From Curvibacter sp. (GTDB taxonomy: Bacteria; Pseudomonadota; Gammaproteobacteria; Burkholderiales; Burkholderiaceae_C): a stretch of DNA of 64,000 nt. Location: the NCBI GenBank assembly GCA_020248905.1, contig JADCGR010000003.1, positions 1 through 64,000 of the forward strand, given 5' to 3'. Positions 9,330 through 17,554 of the stretch are shown here, one piece after another. Numbering within the stretch: position 1 is the first letter of the stretch; every line of letters begins with the position of its first letter. The translations under genes were made by a program, and so were the position numbers. The notes below the pieces were generated by a model. The model did no database searches. It saw nothing but the letters and a program-made list of their open reading frames with translations, and was not told the DNA's origin.

Positions 9330-9722
9330 TCAGGCCAGTTCCGAAATCTCGATCAGGTTGAGATCCGGGTCACGCACGTAGATGGAGCGGATCTTCTGCG
9401 TGGCCCCGGTGCGCATGACCGGACCTTCGACGACGGGCCAGGACGCGGCGTTAAGCCGCTCGATCACCTGCTCCAGCGGCACGGTGGCGATGAAACAAAG
9501 GTCGAGCGCACCCGGCACCGGCAGGTGGGCCTTGGGCTCGAACTCCGCGCCCTGCACGTGCAGATTGATCTTCTGCGACCCGAACCGAAACGCCAGGCGC
9601 TCCACGGGCGGCATGCCACCGACAAAGCTTTCCAGCTGCATACCGAGTACGCGGGTGTAGAAATCGATGCAGGCCTCGCGGCGCGAGGTGGTGAGGACAA
9701 GGTGGTCCAGGTGGTCGATCAT
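9330..9722 (-). CDS. VOC/glyoxalase-superfamily protein
   Basis: This 130-residue protein shows the paired beta-alpha-beta-beta-beta modules of the vicinal oxygen chelate fold: IDHLDHLVLTTSRREACIDFY at the N-terminus and SIYVRDPDLNLIEISE at the C-terminus. Candidate metal ligands are the early histidines (His4 or His7), the LHVQG histidine and the C-terminal glutamate. VOC enzymes include glyoxalases, extradiol dioxygenases, epimerases and resistance proteins, so function is not fixed by fold. Its ATG overlaps the stop of the lyase gene by four bases, and it lies between that lyase and the Bug receptor, so a step in the same catabolic route (for instance epimerisation of an acyl-CoA) is a reasonable guess. 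Confidence 0.82.
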   Translation of the reverse strand: MIDHLDHLVLTTSRREACIDFYTRVLGMQLESFVGGMPPVERLAFRFGSQKINLHVQGAEFEPKAHLPVPGALDLCFIATVPLEQVIERLNAASWPVVEGPVMRTGATQKIRSIYVRDPDLNLIEISELA

Positions 9723-10657
9723 GCGAATCTGCTTCTGATGTCTGCAACAAGACCGGGCTCGGGATGCAGGTCGACGGTGCGTCCTGCCTTGGCCACCTGC
9801 CCTGGCACCGCGTGACCCACAATCCCGGGCAGCTGGCGCGCCAGCACCAGCAGGCGAGCGAGGTGGATACCCGTTTCGTAGCCCTCGGCCTGCAGCATGT
9901 GGATGGCGTCCTCGCTGCAAATGTTGCCGCTGGCGCCTGGCGCATAGGGACACCCCCCGAGGCCACCCAGCGAGCCATCAAAGCGGTCGATGCCCTGCTG
10001 CGCGGCGGCCAGTACATTGGCCAGGCCCATGCCACGCGTGTTGTGAAAATGCAGGGTGAGTTGCAGGCCGGGGTAGCGCATGCGCAGCGCCTCGCACAGT
10101 CGGCTGACCTGCGAGGGATGGGCCATGCCTGTGGTGTCGCAAAAGGTCAGCCCGCGCACACCCAGCTCCGCAAAGCGGTCTGCCCAGGCCATGACCTCGG
10201 AAGCCGGGGCCGCGCCCTCCATCGGGCAGCCAAAGCAGGCCGAAAGCGAAACGTTGATGGGCACCCGAGCGTCCATCAGGCCGATCACCTCCCGCAGGGC
10301 TGCGAAGCTGCGCTCGCGTGGCATGCGCAGATTGGCCAGGTTGTGGGTCTCGGAAACCGACATCACCAGGTTGAACTCATCCGCGCGGGATTCAAGCGCC
10401 CGCTCGGCGCCACGAACATTCGGTACGAGCACGGTGTACTCGACGCCCTCAACGCGCTCGATGCGTCCCATGACCTCCTCGGCATCGCGCAACATGGGAA
10501 TGGATTTGGCCGAGGTGAAGGAGGTGACTTCAATCTTGGCGTAGCCGCAGCGGCTGAGCGCGTCGACGAGGGAGACCTTGGCATCGGTGGGCACGAACTC
10601 GGGCTCGATCTGGAAGCCGTCCCGCGTGACCACCTCGTTGAAGAATACCCTCTGCAT
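9719..10657 (-). CDS. HMG-CoA-lyase-family enzyme
   Basis: This 312-residue protein belongs to the HMG-CoA lyase branch of the DRE-TIM metallolyases. Visible family features are NEVVTRDGFQ at the N-terminus (catalytic Arg and metal-binding Asp), CDTTGMAHP, the metal-binding LHFHNTRGMG and the cysteine loop GLGGCPYAPGASGN. Such enzymes cleave 3-hydroxy-3-methylacyl-CoA esters to acetyl-CoA or pyruvate plus a ketone or acid. GGAGG nine bases upstream supports the ATG at 10657, one base after the CoA-transferase stop. The tight pairing with a CoA-transferase argues that the free acid is activated and then cleaved. True HMG-CoA is one possible substrate, but citramalyl-CoA-like esters are equally possible. 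Confidence 0.9.
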   Translation of the reverse strand: MQRVFFNEVVTRDGFQIEPEFVPTDAKVSLVDALSRCGYAKIEVTSFTSAKSIPMLRDAEEVMGRIERVEGVEYTVLVPNVRGAERALESRADEFNLVMSVSETHNLANLRMPRERSFAALREVIGLMDARVPINVSLSACFGCPMEGAAPASEVMAWADRFAELGVRGLTFCDTTGMAHPSQVSRLCEALRMRYPGLQLTLHFHNTRGMGLANVLAAAQQGIDRFDGSLGGLGGCPYAPGASGNICSEDAIHMLQAEGYETGIHLARLLVLARQLPGIVGHAVPGQVAKAGRTVDLHPEPGLVADIRSRFA

Positions 10658-10658
10658 C

Positions 10659-11894
10659 TCAGCGTGCCTCCACGATGCCGCGTTCGATGAGCTCACGGAT
10701 CTGCGCTTTGTTCAGGCCCATACCGCGCAGCACCTCCACGGAGTCCTGGCCGAGCGCGGGCGCGTTGCGATCCCGGGACCCGGGCGATCGGGACAGCTTG
10801 GGCACGATGCCGGGCACCGTGAGCCCAGTGCCGTCGTCCAGACGCACGGTCTGGAGCATTTCGCGCGCCAGGTAGTGTGGATCGCAAGCAATGTCTTCCA
10901 CGGTATAGATGCGTCCGCCAGGAACGGATGCACCCTCCAGCGCTGCCAGCACCTCGTTCACGCTGCGCGTCGACGTCCACGCGCCGATGGCGTCGTCGAG
11001 TTCTGCCACCCTTGCTACGCGCCCCGCGTTATCAGCCAGGGATGGATCACGCCCCAAGTCGTCGCGCCCGATCAGGGTCATGAGCCGGCGGAAGATGCTG
11101 TCGCCATTGCCCGCGATCAGGGCGTACGCGCCGTCCTTGCAGCGGTAGGCGTTGGTCGGCGCGATCCCGGGCAGCGCGGAGCCAGCCGGCCCGCGCACGG
11201 CCCCGAAGGCACTGTACTCAGGCAGAAGGCTTTCCATGCAGTTGAAGACGGCCTCGTACAAAGCCACGTCGATGACCTGGCCCTCGCCCGTGTTGTGGCG
11301 ATGCTGCAGCGCCAGCAGGATGCCGATCACGCCGTGCAGCGCGGCCAGCGTGTCGCCCAGGCTGACGCCCACGCGCACCGGCACACGACCGGGCTCACCC
11401 GTGAGATGCCGCAGGCCGCCCATAGCCTCGGCCACCACCCCGAAGCCCGGGCGGTTGCGATAGGGGCCGGTCTGCCCGTAGCCGCTGATGCGCAGCATGA
11501 TCAGGCGCGGGTTGAGCGCCTGCAGCTCCTCAGGCCCCAGTCCCCAGCCCTCCATGGCGCCGGGCCGGAAGTTCTCGATCAGCACATCGGAATCCGCAGC
11601 GAGCCGGCGCACGAGGTCCTGCCCCTCGGGTGTGCGCAGGTCCAGGGCCAGCGACTTCTTGCTGCGCGACTGCACCTGCCACCAGACGGAGGTGCCGTCC
11701 TTGAGCAAACGCCACTTGCGCAGGGGATCGCCCGCCCCGGGTGGTTCGATCTTGATGACCTCGGCGCCAAAGTCCGCCAGGGTCTTGCCGGCAAACGGCC
11801 CGGCGATCAGCTGGCCCAGCTCCAGCACCTTCAGGCCGGCAAGTGGGCCGGTACGGGCCGGGGCCTGCTGCAGCGTGACACGATCCTTGTCCAT
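10659..11894 (-). CDS. CaiB/BaiF family (type III) CoA-transferase
   Basis: This 411-residue protein starts with the family block GLKVLELGQLIAGPFAGKTLADFGAEVIKIE and has the LIENFRPGAMEGWGLG segment. The catalytic aspartate is preserved as SLGDTLAAL (Asp181). Type III CoA-transferases move CoA from a donor such as succinyl-CoA to a carboxylic acid. The gene follows a LysR regulator by 34 bases and is followed one base after its stop by an HMG-CoA-lyase-like gene, so it probably makes the CoA thioester that the lyase cleaves. The ATG at 11894 was chosen because the longer frame has no family similarity upstream. Substrate unknown. Confidence 0.92.
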   Translation of the reverse strand: MDKDRVTLQQAPARTGPLAGLKVLELGQLIAGPFAGKTLADFGAEVIKIEPPGAGDPLRKWRLLKDGTSVWWQVQSRSKKSLALDLRTPEGQDLVRRLAADSDVLIENFRPGAMEGWGLGPEELQALNPRLIMLRISGYGQTGPYRNRPGFGVVAEAMGGLRHLTGEPGRVPVRVGVSLGDTLAALHGVIGILLALQHRHNTGEGQVIDVALYEAVFNCMESLLPEYSAFGAVRGPAGSALPGIAPTNAYRCKDGAYALIAGNGDSIFRRLMTLIGRDDLGRDPSLADNAGRVARVAELDDAIGAWTSTRSVNEVLAALEGASVPGGRIYTVEDIACDPHYLAREMLQTVRLDDGTGLTVPGIVPKLSRSPGSRDRNAPALGQDSVEVLRGMGLNKAQIRELIERGIVEAR

Positions 11895-11928
11895 ACCCGG
11901 CAGTGTCTGCCGGGCACGCCCTCGGCGT

Positions 11929-12861
11929 CTATCGTTTCCTGGCGAGGGCAGCCTTCGCGTTTTGCGAAGGCTGACACAGAAAATCGCGCAGCGCCCGCAC
12001 TTCGGCGTCGGCCTCGGCCCGGATGGCAATCCTGAGCTGACGTTGCGCCCAGTGGTCGCTCAGCGGGCGCCAGGAGAGCTTCATGGCCTGAATGATGGGC
12101 AGGGCGGCCGCCTTGGGCAGCGCGGCGATGCCCAGTCCCGACGCAACCATATGGCCCACGGCGTCGAAGCTGCGCACCTGCATGCGCAGCTTGAAGGGAC
12201 GCCCGGCCGCAAACGCGGCCTGCTGCTGCTGGAGCAGCACGGCCGCACCGGTATCAAGGCTGATCCACGGCTCGTCCAGGGTGTCGGCAAAGGCGATGGG
12301 GCGACGACCCGATAGCGGGTGGCCGGCGGGCAGGATCAGTACCAGCTCGTCACGCCGGAAGTCGGTGACCTCCAGTCCCTGTTCGTCCGGCCCCTGTACG
12401 TAGGCCCCCAGTTCGGCGCGTCCCTCGCGCAGGATGCTCACCACCTGGGCGGACACCTGTTCCTCCAGATCGACCTGAATGCCAGGCCGCTGCTCGGCGT
12501 AGCGCGCCAGCAGCGGCGGCAGAAATTGATTGATGGCGGCCGTGCTGGAGGCCAGCTGGATGTGCCGCACCACACCCTGCCGCAGGTCAGCCAGGTCCTC
12601 CATCAGAGCATCCAGATCCTGGAGCAGGACCAGCGCATGGCGCACGAAGGCGCGGCCGGCGGCGGTGGGAATGAGACCACGGGAATGTCTTTCAAACAGT
12701 GGCTCGCCAACGACGGCTTCCAGATCGCGCAGGCGCCGGCTGGCCGCTGGCAGAACCAGATGGCAGTCGCGCGCTGCGGCAGTGAGACTGCCGGTCTGCG
12801 CGCAAAGAGACACCAGCCGCAGGGAGACAAAATCGAAACGCGCCAGGTTATAGCGGCTCAT
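11929..12861 (-). CDS. LysR-type transcriptional regulator
   Basis: This 310-residue protein has an N-terminal winged helix-turn-helix (LRLVSLCAQTGSLTAAARDC, then LPAASRRLRDLEAVVGEPLFER) and a LysR substrate-binding domain from about residue 90. The HTH is somewhat atypical in the second helix (HLVLPAASRRL). It is encoded on the same strand immediately upstream of the CoA-transferase operon, rather than divergently, so it may be co-transcribed with the genes it controls. A GTG at 12867 is an alternative start. The effector is presumably the acid or CoA ester handled by the downstream enzymes, an inference from position alone. Confidence 0.9.
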   Translation of the reverse strand: MSRYNLARFDFVSLRLVSLCAQTGSLTAAARDCHLVLPAASRRLRDLEAVVGEPLFERHSRGLIPTAAGRAFVRHALVLLQDLDALMEDLADLRQGVVRHIQLASSTAAINQFLPPLLARYAEQRPGIQVDLEEQVSAQVVSILREGRAELGAYVQGPDEQGLEVTDFRRDELVLILPAGHPLSGRRPIAFADTLDEPWISLDTGAAVLLQQQQAAFAAGRPFKLRMQVRSFDAVGHMVASGLGIAALPKAAALPIIQAMKLSWRPLSDHWAQRQLRIAIRAEADAEVRALRDFLCQPSQNAKAALARKR

Positions 12862-12871
12862 GGGCACGAGT

Positions 12872-13312
12872 TCACGGCTGGCGCATCGATATCGTCACCG
12901 GCCCATCATTGACCAGATGCACCTGCATGTCTGCGGCAAACTGCCCGGTCTGCACCTTGGAATGCAAAGTGCGGGCCTGCGCGACAAAGCGGTCGTAAAG
13001 CCGCCGCCCCTCGTCCGGCGGCGCGGCATTCGTGAAGCTGGGCCGGTTGCCGCCCGCAGTATCGGCTGCCAGGGTGAACTGGCTCACGATGAGCAGGCCG
13101 CCCGCCACATCAACCACGCTCCTGTTCATCTTGCCGGCCTCGTCGGCAAAGATGCGCAGCTTCAGGATCTTGGCCAGAAGCTTGTTACCGGTGGATTCAG
13201 TGTCACCGCGTTCGGCGCAGACAAAAACAAGCAGGCCCGCCCCGATGGCGCCGACGGACTGGCCGTCGACCTCGACGCGGGCTTGCCGGACGCGTTGCAA
13301 GAGGGCGAGCAT
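12872..13312 (-). CDS. dtd: D-aminoacyl-tRNA deacylase
   Basis: This 146-residue protein is full length for Dtd, which hydrolyses D-amino acids (and glycine from tRNA-Ala) mischarged on tRNA. It contains the two active-site signatures SQFTLAAD (about residue 77) and the cross-subunit NDGPVT near the C-terminus, with [14 protein letters not shown] at the start. The loop after SQFTL reads TAGGNRPSF, shorter on charge than the usual T-x-K-G-x-RPSF. The gene lies in a tight minus-strand run, 30 bases after a thioredoxin-like gene and 10 bases before the LysR gene, although none of these is functionally related. Confidence 0.94.
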   Translation of the reverse strand: MLALLQRVRQARVEVDGQSVGAIGAGLLVFVCAERGDTESTGNKLLAKILKLRIFADEAGKMNRSVVDVAGGLLIVSQFTLAADTAGGNRPSFTNAAPPDEGRRLYDRFVAQARTLHSKVQTGQFAADMQVHLVNDGPVTISMRQP

Positions 13313-13342
13313 GCGATGTTTGTACTGCGGGTCACGCTGGCT

Positions 13343-13813
13343 TCAGCGCAGGCTGGCGCGGGCCTGCTCCAGCCGCTGCTCAAGGTAGGCGGCGTAGAAG
13401 TCGGGAATGTAGCCGCCCACCAGGCGCTCGGCCACCTCGGCGCCGCCCCGGCCCAGGAGTAGCACCGTGGGTGCAACGCGGACCTTCCAGAGGCGCACGA
13501 GCTCGTCGTGCGTCACGGGCTGGCCCTGCCAGTCCAGCACGCGGTTGCGAGAGCGCATATCGACCTGCACCACGGTCAGACTGTCGAGCCGATGCCGGGG
13601 TTCGAGATGCTGGTCGCGCACGATCCTGCAGTAGGGACAGCCTTCCAGGCTGACCATGACCACCAGCGGCTCGCGCCGGGCCAGGGCCGCAGCCAGTTCC
13701 TGCTGGAAGTTGTGCGCCAGCGGCAGCTCGGCAGCCCGGGCGCTGGGCCCAAACCAGGGCAGGGCCGCGGCTGCGAGCAGCCATCGGCGGCGCGCGGCAT
13801 TGGCGGGCGTCAC
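13343..13813 (-). CDS. Secreted thioredoxin-fold protein (SoxW-like)
   Basis: This 156-residue protein has an arginine-rich N-terminus, a hydrophobic segment ending ARAAE (about residues 9-29) as signal peptide, and a thioredoxin fold with the redox motif CPYC (EGCPYCRIVRDQHLEP) near residue 60. The cis-proline region appears as KVRVAPTVLLLG. Periplasmic thioredoxins of this type sit beside sulfur-oxidation or quinoprotein genes, where they keep cysteine carriers reduced. It starts with a GTG overlapping the stop of the upstream metallo-hydrolase gene by four bases, so the pair is translationally coupled. The SoxW analogy is an inference from fold and the sulfide-oxidation genes about 2 kb away. 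Confidence 0.75.
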   Translation of the reverse strand: MTPANAARRRWLLAAAALPWFGPSARAAELPLAHNFQQELAAALARREPLVVMVSLEGCPYCRIVRDQHLEPRHRLDSLTVVQVDMRSRNRVLDWQGQPVTHDELVRLWKVRVAPTVLLLGRGGAEVAERLVGGYIPDFYAAYLEQRLEQARASLR

Positions 13814-14757
13814 TTGCCGCCCTCCTGCTCCAGCAGCAGATACGTGTTGTATGCGTTCATGCGATTGGCCACGCGAAACAGCGGCAGGTCCTCAAAGCGA
13901 CTCCAGTCGGTATTCCGGTAGGCCTCGTCGAAGGGCTCAAGGTTGCGGGCCGCCTGGCCCATGCTTGCCCGCAGATGGACCAGGTAGTCGCGCGTCAGCT
14001 GCATGTCCTTGCGGGCCTCGCGCGACAGCGGGCCGTGCCCCGGCACCACGACGGTGGCATCAAAGGCGAGCAGCTTGTCCAGCGCGGCGATCCACTGCCG
14101 GCTGTCCGCTTGCCCCACATAGGGAATTCGGCTGCGAAACACCAGATCGCCCGCGAACAGCACCTTCTGCGCGGGCACGTAGACGACGAGATCCTCGGGC
14201 GTGTGCGAAGGGCCGACGAAGCGGATCTGGAAATCCACCCCGCCAACCGCAAGGGTTTGGTCCCCGTCGAGCCATTGGTCGGCTTCAACCAGGCGGGTGT
14301 TGTCGTCTACCCAGGGGGCCAGCTCGGCGCGCGAGGCCTGCAGACGCAGGCGTGCGGTGTCGGAGTTCAGATAGGCCAACGCAGCCCGGTGCGCAATGAT
14401 GCGTGCACCCATGGCCTTGAAGGCCTGCAGACCATAGATGTGGTCGGCGTGGTAGTGCGTGACGATCACGTGGGTGATGGGCTGGGGCGTGATCCTGCGA
14501 ATCTCGCCCGCGAGTCGCTGGGCCAGTGCCGGCGACCCCAGCGCATCGATGACCACGACACCGGCGGGCGTGACCACGAAGCCCGCGTTCGAGATGAAGT
14601 TCTGGTTGGCCGGCGATCCCAGGGCTGAAACACCCTCGACATACCAGGCGGCTGGCGCCACCTGCTGCGCCACCATGGGCACGCCCTCGGTCGCGCGCGC
14701 GCCCAGCGCCAGCAGCAGCCCAAGCGCCGGCGTGGCCAACTTTCCTGCGAGATTCAT
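13810..14757 (-). CDS. Secreted MBL-fold metallo-hydrolase (SoxH/quinoprotein-relay type)
   Basis: This 315-residue protein has a signal peptide (to about ARAT) and a metallo-beta-lactamase fold. The zinc motif THYHADHIYG near residue 100 is followed by GPSHTPEDLVVYVP, FAGDLVF and VVPGHGP, supplying the remaining ligands. Proteins of this subgroup are found with sox genes (SoxH) or as quinoprotein relay-system metallohydrolases; their substrates are not settled, thioesters or persulfides being likely. It is the first gene of a minus-strand pair with the CPYC thioredoxin. Its start faces a region with an FNR-like box, shared with the decayed YeeE gene. A GTG two codons upstream is an alternative start. 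Confidence 0.82.
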   Translation of the reverse strand: MNLAGKLATPALGLLLALGARATEGVPMVAQQVAPAAWYVEGVSALGSPANQNFISNAGFVVTPAGVVVIDALGSPALAQRLAGEIRRITPQPITHVIVTHYHADHIYGLQAFKAMGARIIAHRAALAYLNSDTARLRLQASRAELAPWVDDNTRLVEADQWLDGDQTLAVGGVDFQIRFVGPSHTPEDLVVYVPAQKVLFAGDLVFRSRIPYVGQADSRQWIAALDKLLAFDATVVVPGHGPLSREARKDMQLTRDYLVHLRASMGQAARNLEPFDEAYRNTDWSRFEDLPLFRVANRMNAYNTYLLLEQEGGK

Positions 14758-14792
14758 GAACACAATGATGCAGAGCGCTTGATCACCGGAAC

Positions 14793-14806
14793 TTGAGACA
14801 CATCAA
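14793..14806. promoter_or_regulatory. FNR/ANR-type box
   Basis: TTGAGACACATCAA differs from the FNR consensus TTGAT-N4-ATCAA at one position only. It lies in the 130-base intergenic region between the divergent metallo-hydrolase gene (start 14757) and the YeeE remnant (start 14891). A further TTGATAT half-site and a TATAAG (14844-14849) follow. This suggests control by oxygen limitation, but the site is predicted by eye. Confidence 0.45.
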
Positions 14807-14890
14807 GGAGATAGAGAAGGGCCCGGTCTGGTATTTTTTTTGATATAAGCAAATGCTGAATTATGAGAGCGCCTCATAGATCTGGCAACC

Positions 14891-15790
14891 TTGATTGAGC
14901 GGTACGGTGAGCGTGGGTGGCTCGTGGCGTGTGGCCTGCTCATCGGCCTGTTGTTCGGCGTTTTTGCGCAGCGCTCCCGGTTCTGCCTGCGCGCGCTGCT
15001 CTCGGGCCTGACCTTCGCGGTTATAGCCCAGGCGGCGCTGCCCGGCTCGCTGGCGCCGCTGCGCTCGGGGATCAGCAGCTAGTGGACAGTTGACAGCGGG
15101 CCCTCGCGCGACCTGCTGGCCATCACGGGCATTGGCCACCGGGGCGGGCTCAGTGTGGGCCTGGTCTGGTTTGCGGTGGCGCTCTTCTTTGCCATCCGCA
15201 GCGGCTGGGGCCTGTGGAAATGGGTAGGAGGCATCGGGACCGGCGCGGCCGTGGCTGCGGGCTGGTGGACCACATATCTGATCTCGGTCCAAAGCTTCGG
15301 CGCTGCAAAGTTGCAGGGCCTGACTTTCAGCGGGCCGTCGGCAGAATGGCTGATACGCGCGCTGTCCTCGCCGACACCGCCCATCGGCTTCGATTTCGGC
15401 TTGCTCCCCGGCGTGTTTGCGGGCTTTTTCATGGGCGCGCTGGCAGGCCGCGAGTTCCAACTCAAGGGCTTCAAGGATGGCCACAGCATGCGACGCTACA
15501 TCGCCGGCGCAATCGTCATGGGTTTTGGCTCGATGCTGGCCAGCGGCTGTGCCGTGAGCGCGGGCGTGAGGGGAGGATCGGTCTTCGCGCCGACGGCGTG
15601 GATGGCACTGATCGGCATGTGGGCAGGCGCCGGTCTGACGGACCGGCTCACCGACAGCCGCAGTACAGCCGATAGGTCCGCTGTGCGCGTGAGCGCAATG
15701 TCCGGAAACATGCAAGCCCCATCAGTCCGTACGGGCCGATGTGGCGAAGGTTTACGGTGTAAGGTACGCGAGGGTAAACACCCGGTTTGA
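14891..15790 (+). pseudogene. YeeE/YedE-family (sulfur transport) membrane protein, decayed
   Basis: The frame starts at a TTG (14891) with GLLIGLLFGVFAQRSRFCLR, the first conserved block of the YeeE/YedE family, and ends with the second block (GSMLASGCAVSAGVRGGSVF, then APTAWMALIGMWAGAGLTDRL). Two lesions are visible. Between RFCLRA and LLSGLTFAVIAQAALPGSLA roughly 70-80 residues expected in the family are missing, without frame loss. An in-frame TAG at 15080-15082 then interrupts ISS*WTVDSGPSRDLLA, after which the same frame continues for over 200 codons. The family imports thiosulfate or other reduced sulfur (YeeE) or serves selenium metabolism (YedE). Its place directly before the sulfide dehydrogenase genes fits a sulfur role, now presumably lost. 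Confidence 0.8.
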
Positions 15791-15850
15791 GCCAGCAGGC
15801 AATTCGCTAAATTAGCTGCTGGTGATATTTGTATTCTTTAGGAGACTCTC

Positions 15851-16168
15851 ATGCGCCTCACTCCCCTTTGGGCGGCCATCGGGCTTTGCCTTGCCAGCGC
15901 CGCCAACGCCAACCCGCAGGACGCCGCCAAGCTGTACCAGCGTGCCCTGGCCGCCACCTGCGCCAACTGCCACGGGACCGACGGCCGCGCAGTTGACGGC
16001 TCCGCCATCCCCTCGCTGGCCGGCATGCCGCGTGACTACCAGATCGCCCAGATGAAGGCCTTCCGTGATGGCACTCGCCCCGCCACGGTGATGCACCAGC
16101 TAACCAAGGGCCTGACAGAGCAGCAGATCGAGTCGGTCGCGACCTATTTCGCAAGCCTCAAGCGCTGA
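15851..16168 (+). CDS. fccA: Flavocytochrome c sulfide dehydrogenase, cytochrome subunit
   Basis: This 105-residue protein has a signal peptide (cleaved near NANP) and a single class I cytochrome c haem motif, CANCH, at about residues 36-40, with a likely axial methionine in GMPRDYQ. Its small size, the position directly before fccB and the QIESVATYFASLK C-terminal helix identify it as the monohaem subunit of periplasmic sulfide dehydrogenase. It passes electrons from the FccB flavin to the respiratory chain. GGAG about eight bases before the ATG serves as ribosome-binding site. It begins an operon with fccB and the DsrE-like gene. Confidence 0.88.
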   Translation: MRLTPLWAAIGLCLASAANANPQDAAKLYQRALAATCANCHGTDGRAVDGSAIPSLAGMPRDYQIAQMKAFRDGTRPATVMHQLTKGLTEQQIESVATYFASLKR

Positions 16169-16184
16169 GCAGGAGAACCAGAAT

Positions 16185-17468
16185 ATGAAACGACGCAGTT
16201 TTGTCCAGGGCTCCCTCGCGCTTGGCACCGTTGGTTCTCTTTCCATGGTGGGTTGCACCACAACGGCGCCCCTGCCCGCCAAGGCGAAGGTGGTGGTGAT
16301 CGGCGGCGGCTATGGCGGCGCCACGGCCGCCAAGTACGTGCGCATGCTCTCCAACTACCAGATTGACGTGGTGCTGGTCGAGCCCAACAACAGCTTCATC
16401 TCCTGCCCGATCTCCAACCTGGTGATCGGCGGCTCCAAGAACATGGGCGACATCACCACGCCCTATGACGACCTCAAGGGCAAGCATGGCGTGATCCATG
16501 CACGCGACCGCGTCATCGAGATCGACCGCGGCAAGAAGACGGTCGCGCTGGCTGGTGGTGCGGTCATCGGCTACGACAAGCTTATCGTCTCGCCCGGGGT
16601 CGACTACATGTGGAGCAGCATCGAGGGCCTCAAGGACGCCAGCGCATCGGGCCAGGTACTGCAGGCCTGGAAAGCCGGCCCCGAGACCCTGGCGCTGCGC
16701 CGCCAGCTTGAAGCCATGCCGGACGGTGGCGTCTTCGCCATGGCGATTCCGCTGGCGCCCTACCGCTGCCCGCCTGGCCCCTACGAGCGCGCCAGTCAGG
16801 TTGCCCATTATTTTCAGAAGGCCAAGCCGAAATCCAAGGTGCTGATTCTCGACGCCAACCCGGACGTGACATCCAAGGGCCCCCTGTTCAAGAAGTTCTG
16901 GGCCGAAAACTACGCCGGCATGCTGGAGTTCCGCGGCAACCACCGTGCGGTCGCAGTCGATGCGAAGAGCAAGACCATCAAGTTCGAGACCGCCGACGAC
17001 GTGAAGGCCGACGTGCTCAACGTGCTGCCTAATATGAGCGCGGGCCTCATTGCCGTGCAGTCCGGCCTGGCCAACGCCAACGGACGCTGGTGCAACGTGC
17101 ATTACCAGACCTTTGAATCGACCGTGGCCAAGGACGTGCATGTGATCGGTGACTCGGTGCTCGCGGCGCCGGCCATGCCCAAGTCTGGACACATGGCCAA
17201 CTCGCACGGCAAGGTGGTGGCTGCCGCCGTCGTCGCCCAGCTCTCTGGCCTGGAGGTCAACCCCCAGCCGCTGCTGACCAACACTTGCTACAGCTTTGTG
17301 AACGACAAGCTCGTGGTCCATGTGGCCTCGGTACACCAGTACGACGCGACCGAAAAGACCTACAAGACCGTGCCGGGCTCGGGTGGCGTATCCACCGCAC
17401 CCAATGAGCTGGAGGGTGTGTATGCAATGAACTGGGCGCACAACATCTGGGCCGATACGCTGCGCTGA
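16185..17468 (+). CDS. fccB: Flavocytochrome c sulfide dehydrogenase, flavin subunit
   Basis: This 427-residue protein oxidises sulfide to sulfur or polysulfide in the periplasm. A Tat-type signal (KRRSFVQGS) leads; SMVGC (Cys24) beside it could also act as a lipobox. The FAD dinucleotide motif is VVVIGGGYGGATAA (about residue 36). Three cysteines match those known in Allochromatium vinosum FccB: SFISCPISN (Cys74, the covalent FAD site there), YRCPPGPYERA and NTCYSFVND (the redox disulfide pair). The C-terminal FCSD flavin-binding domain is complete. It follows fccA by 16 bases and precedes a DsrE-like lipoprotein gene. An SQR-like function is less likely because of the adjacent cytochrome. 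Confidence 0.92.
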   Translation: MKRRSFVQGSLALGTVGSLSMVGCTTTAPLPAKAKVVVIGGGYGGATAAKYVRMLSNYQIDVVLVEPNNSFISCPISNLVIGGSKNMGDITTPYDDLKGKHGVIHARDRVIEIDRGKKTVALAGGAVIGYDKLIVSPGVDYMWSSIEGLKDASASGQVLQAWKAGPETLALRRQLEAMPDGGVFAMAIPLAPYRCPPGPYERASQVAHYFQKAKPKSKVLILDANPDVTSKGPLFKKFWAENYAGMLEFRGNHRAVAVDAKSKTIKFETADDVKADVLNVLPNMSAGLIAVQSGLANANGRWCNVHYQTFESTVAKDVHVIGDSVLAAPAMPKSGHMANSHGKVVAAAVVAQLSGLEVNPQPLLTNTCYSFVNDKLVVHVASVHQYDATEKTYKTVPGSGGVSTAPNELEGVYAMNWAHNIWADTLR

Positions 17469-17554
17469 TGCCACACGGGCCCCGCCTGCCGCCCGGGCCC
17501 GTTGCAAGCTGGCCCCCGCCGACGCCCCGATAACCATCGCTTCAGGAAACGCTC

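Noticed and set aside
15080-15082. In-frame TAG in the YeeE-like gene (and another at 48743 in the DUF3987 gene) as possible recoding or amber suppression
   Set aside because: Several intact genes in the window (for example ruvA) end with TAG as their normal stop, and both affected genes carry further lesions, so ordinary nonsense mutation is the simpler reading.
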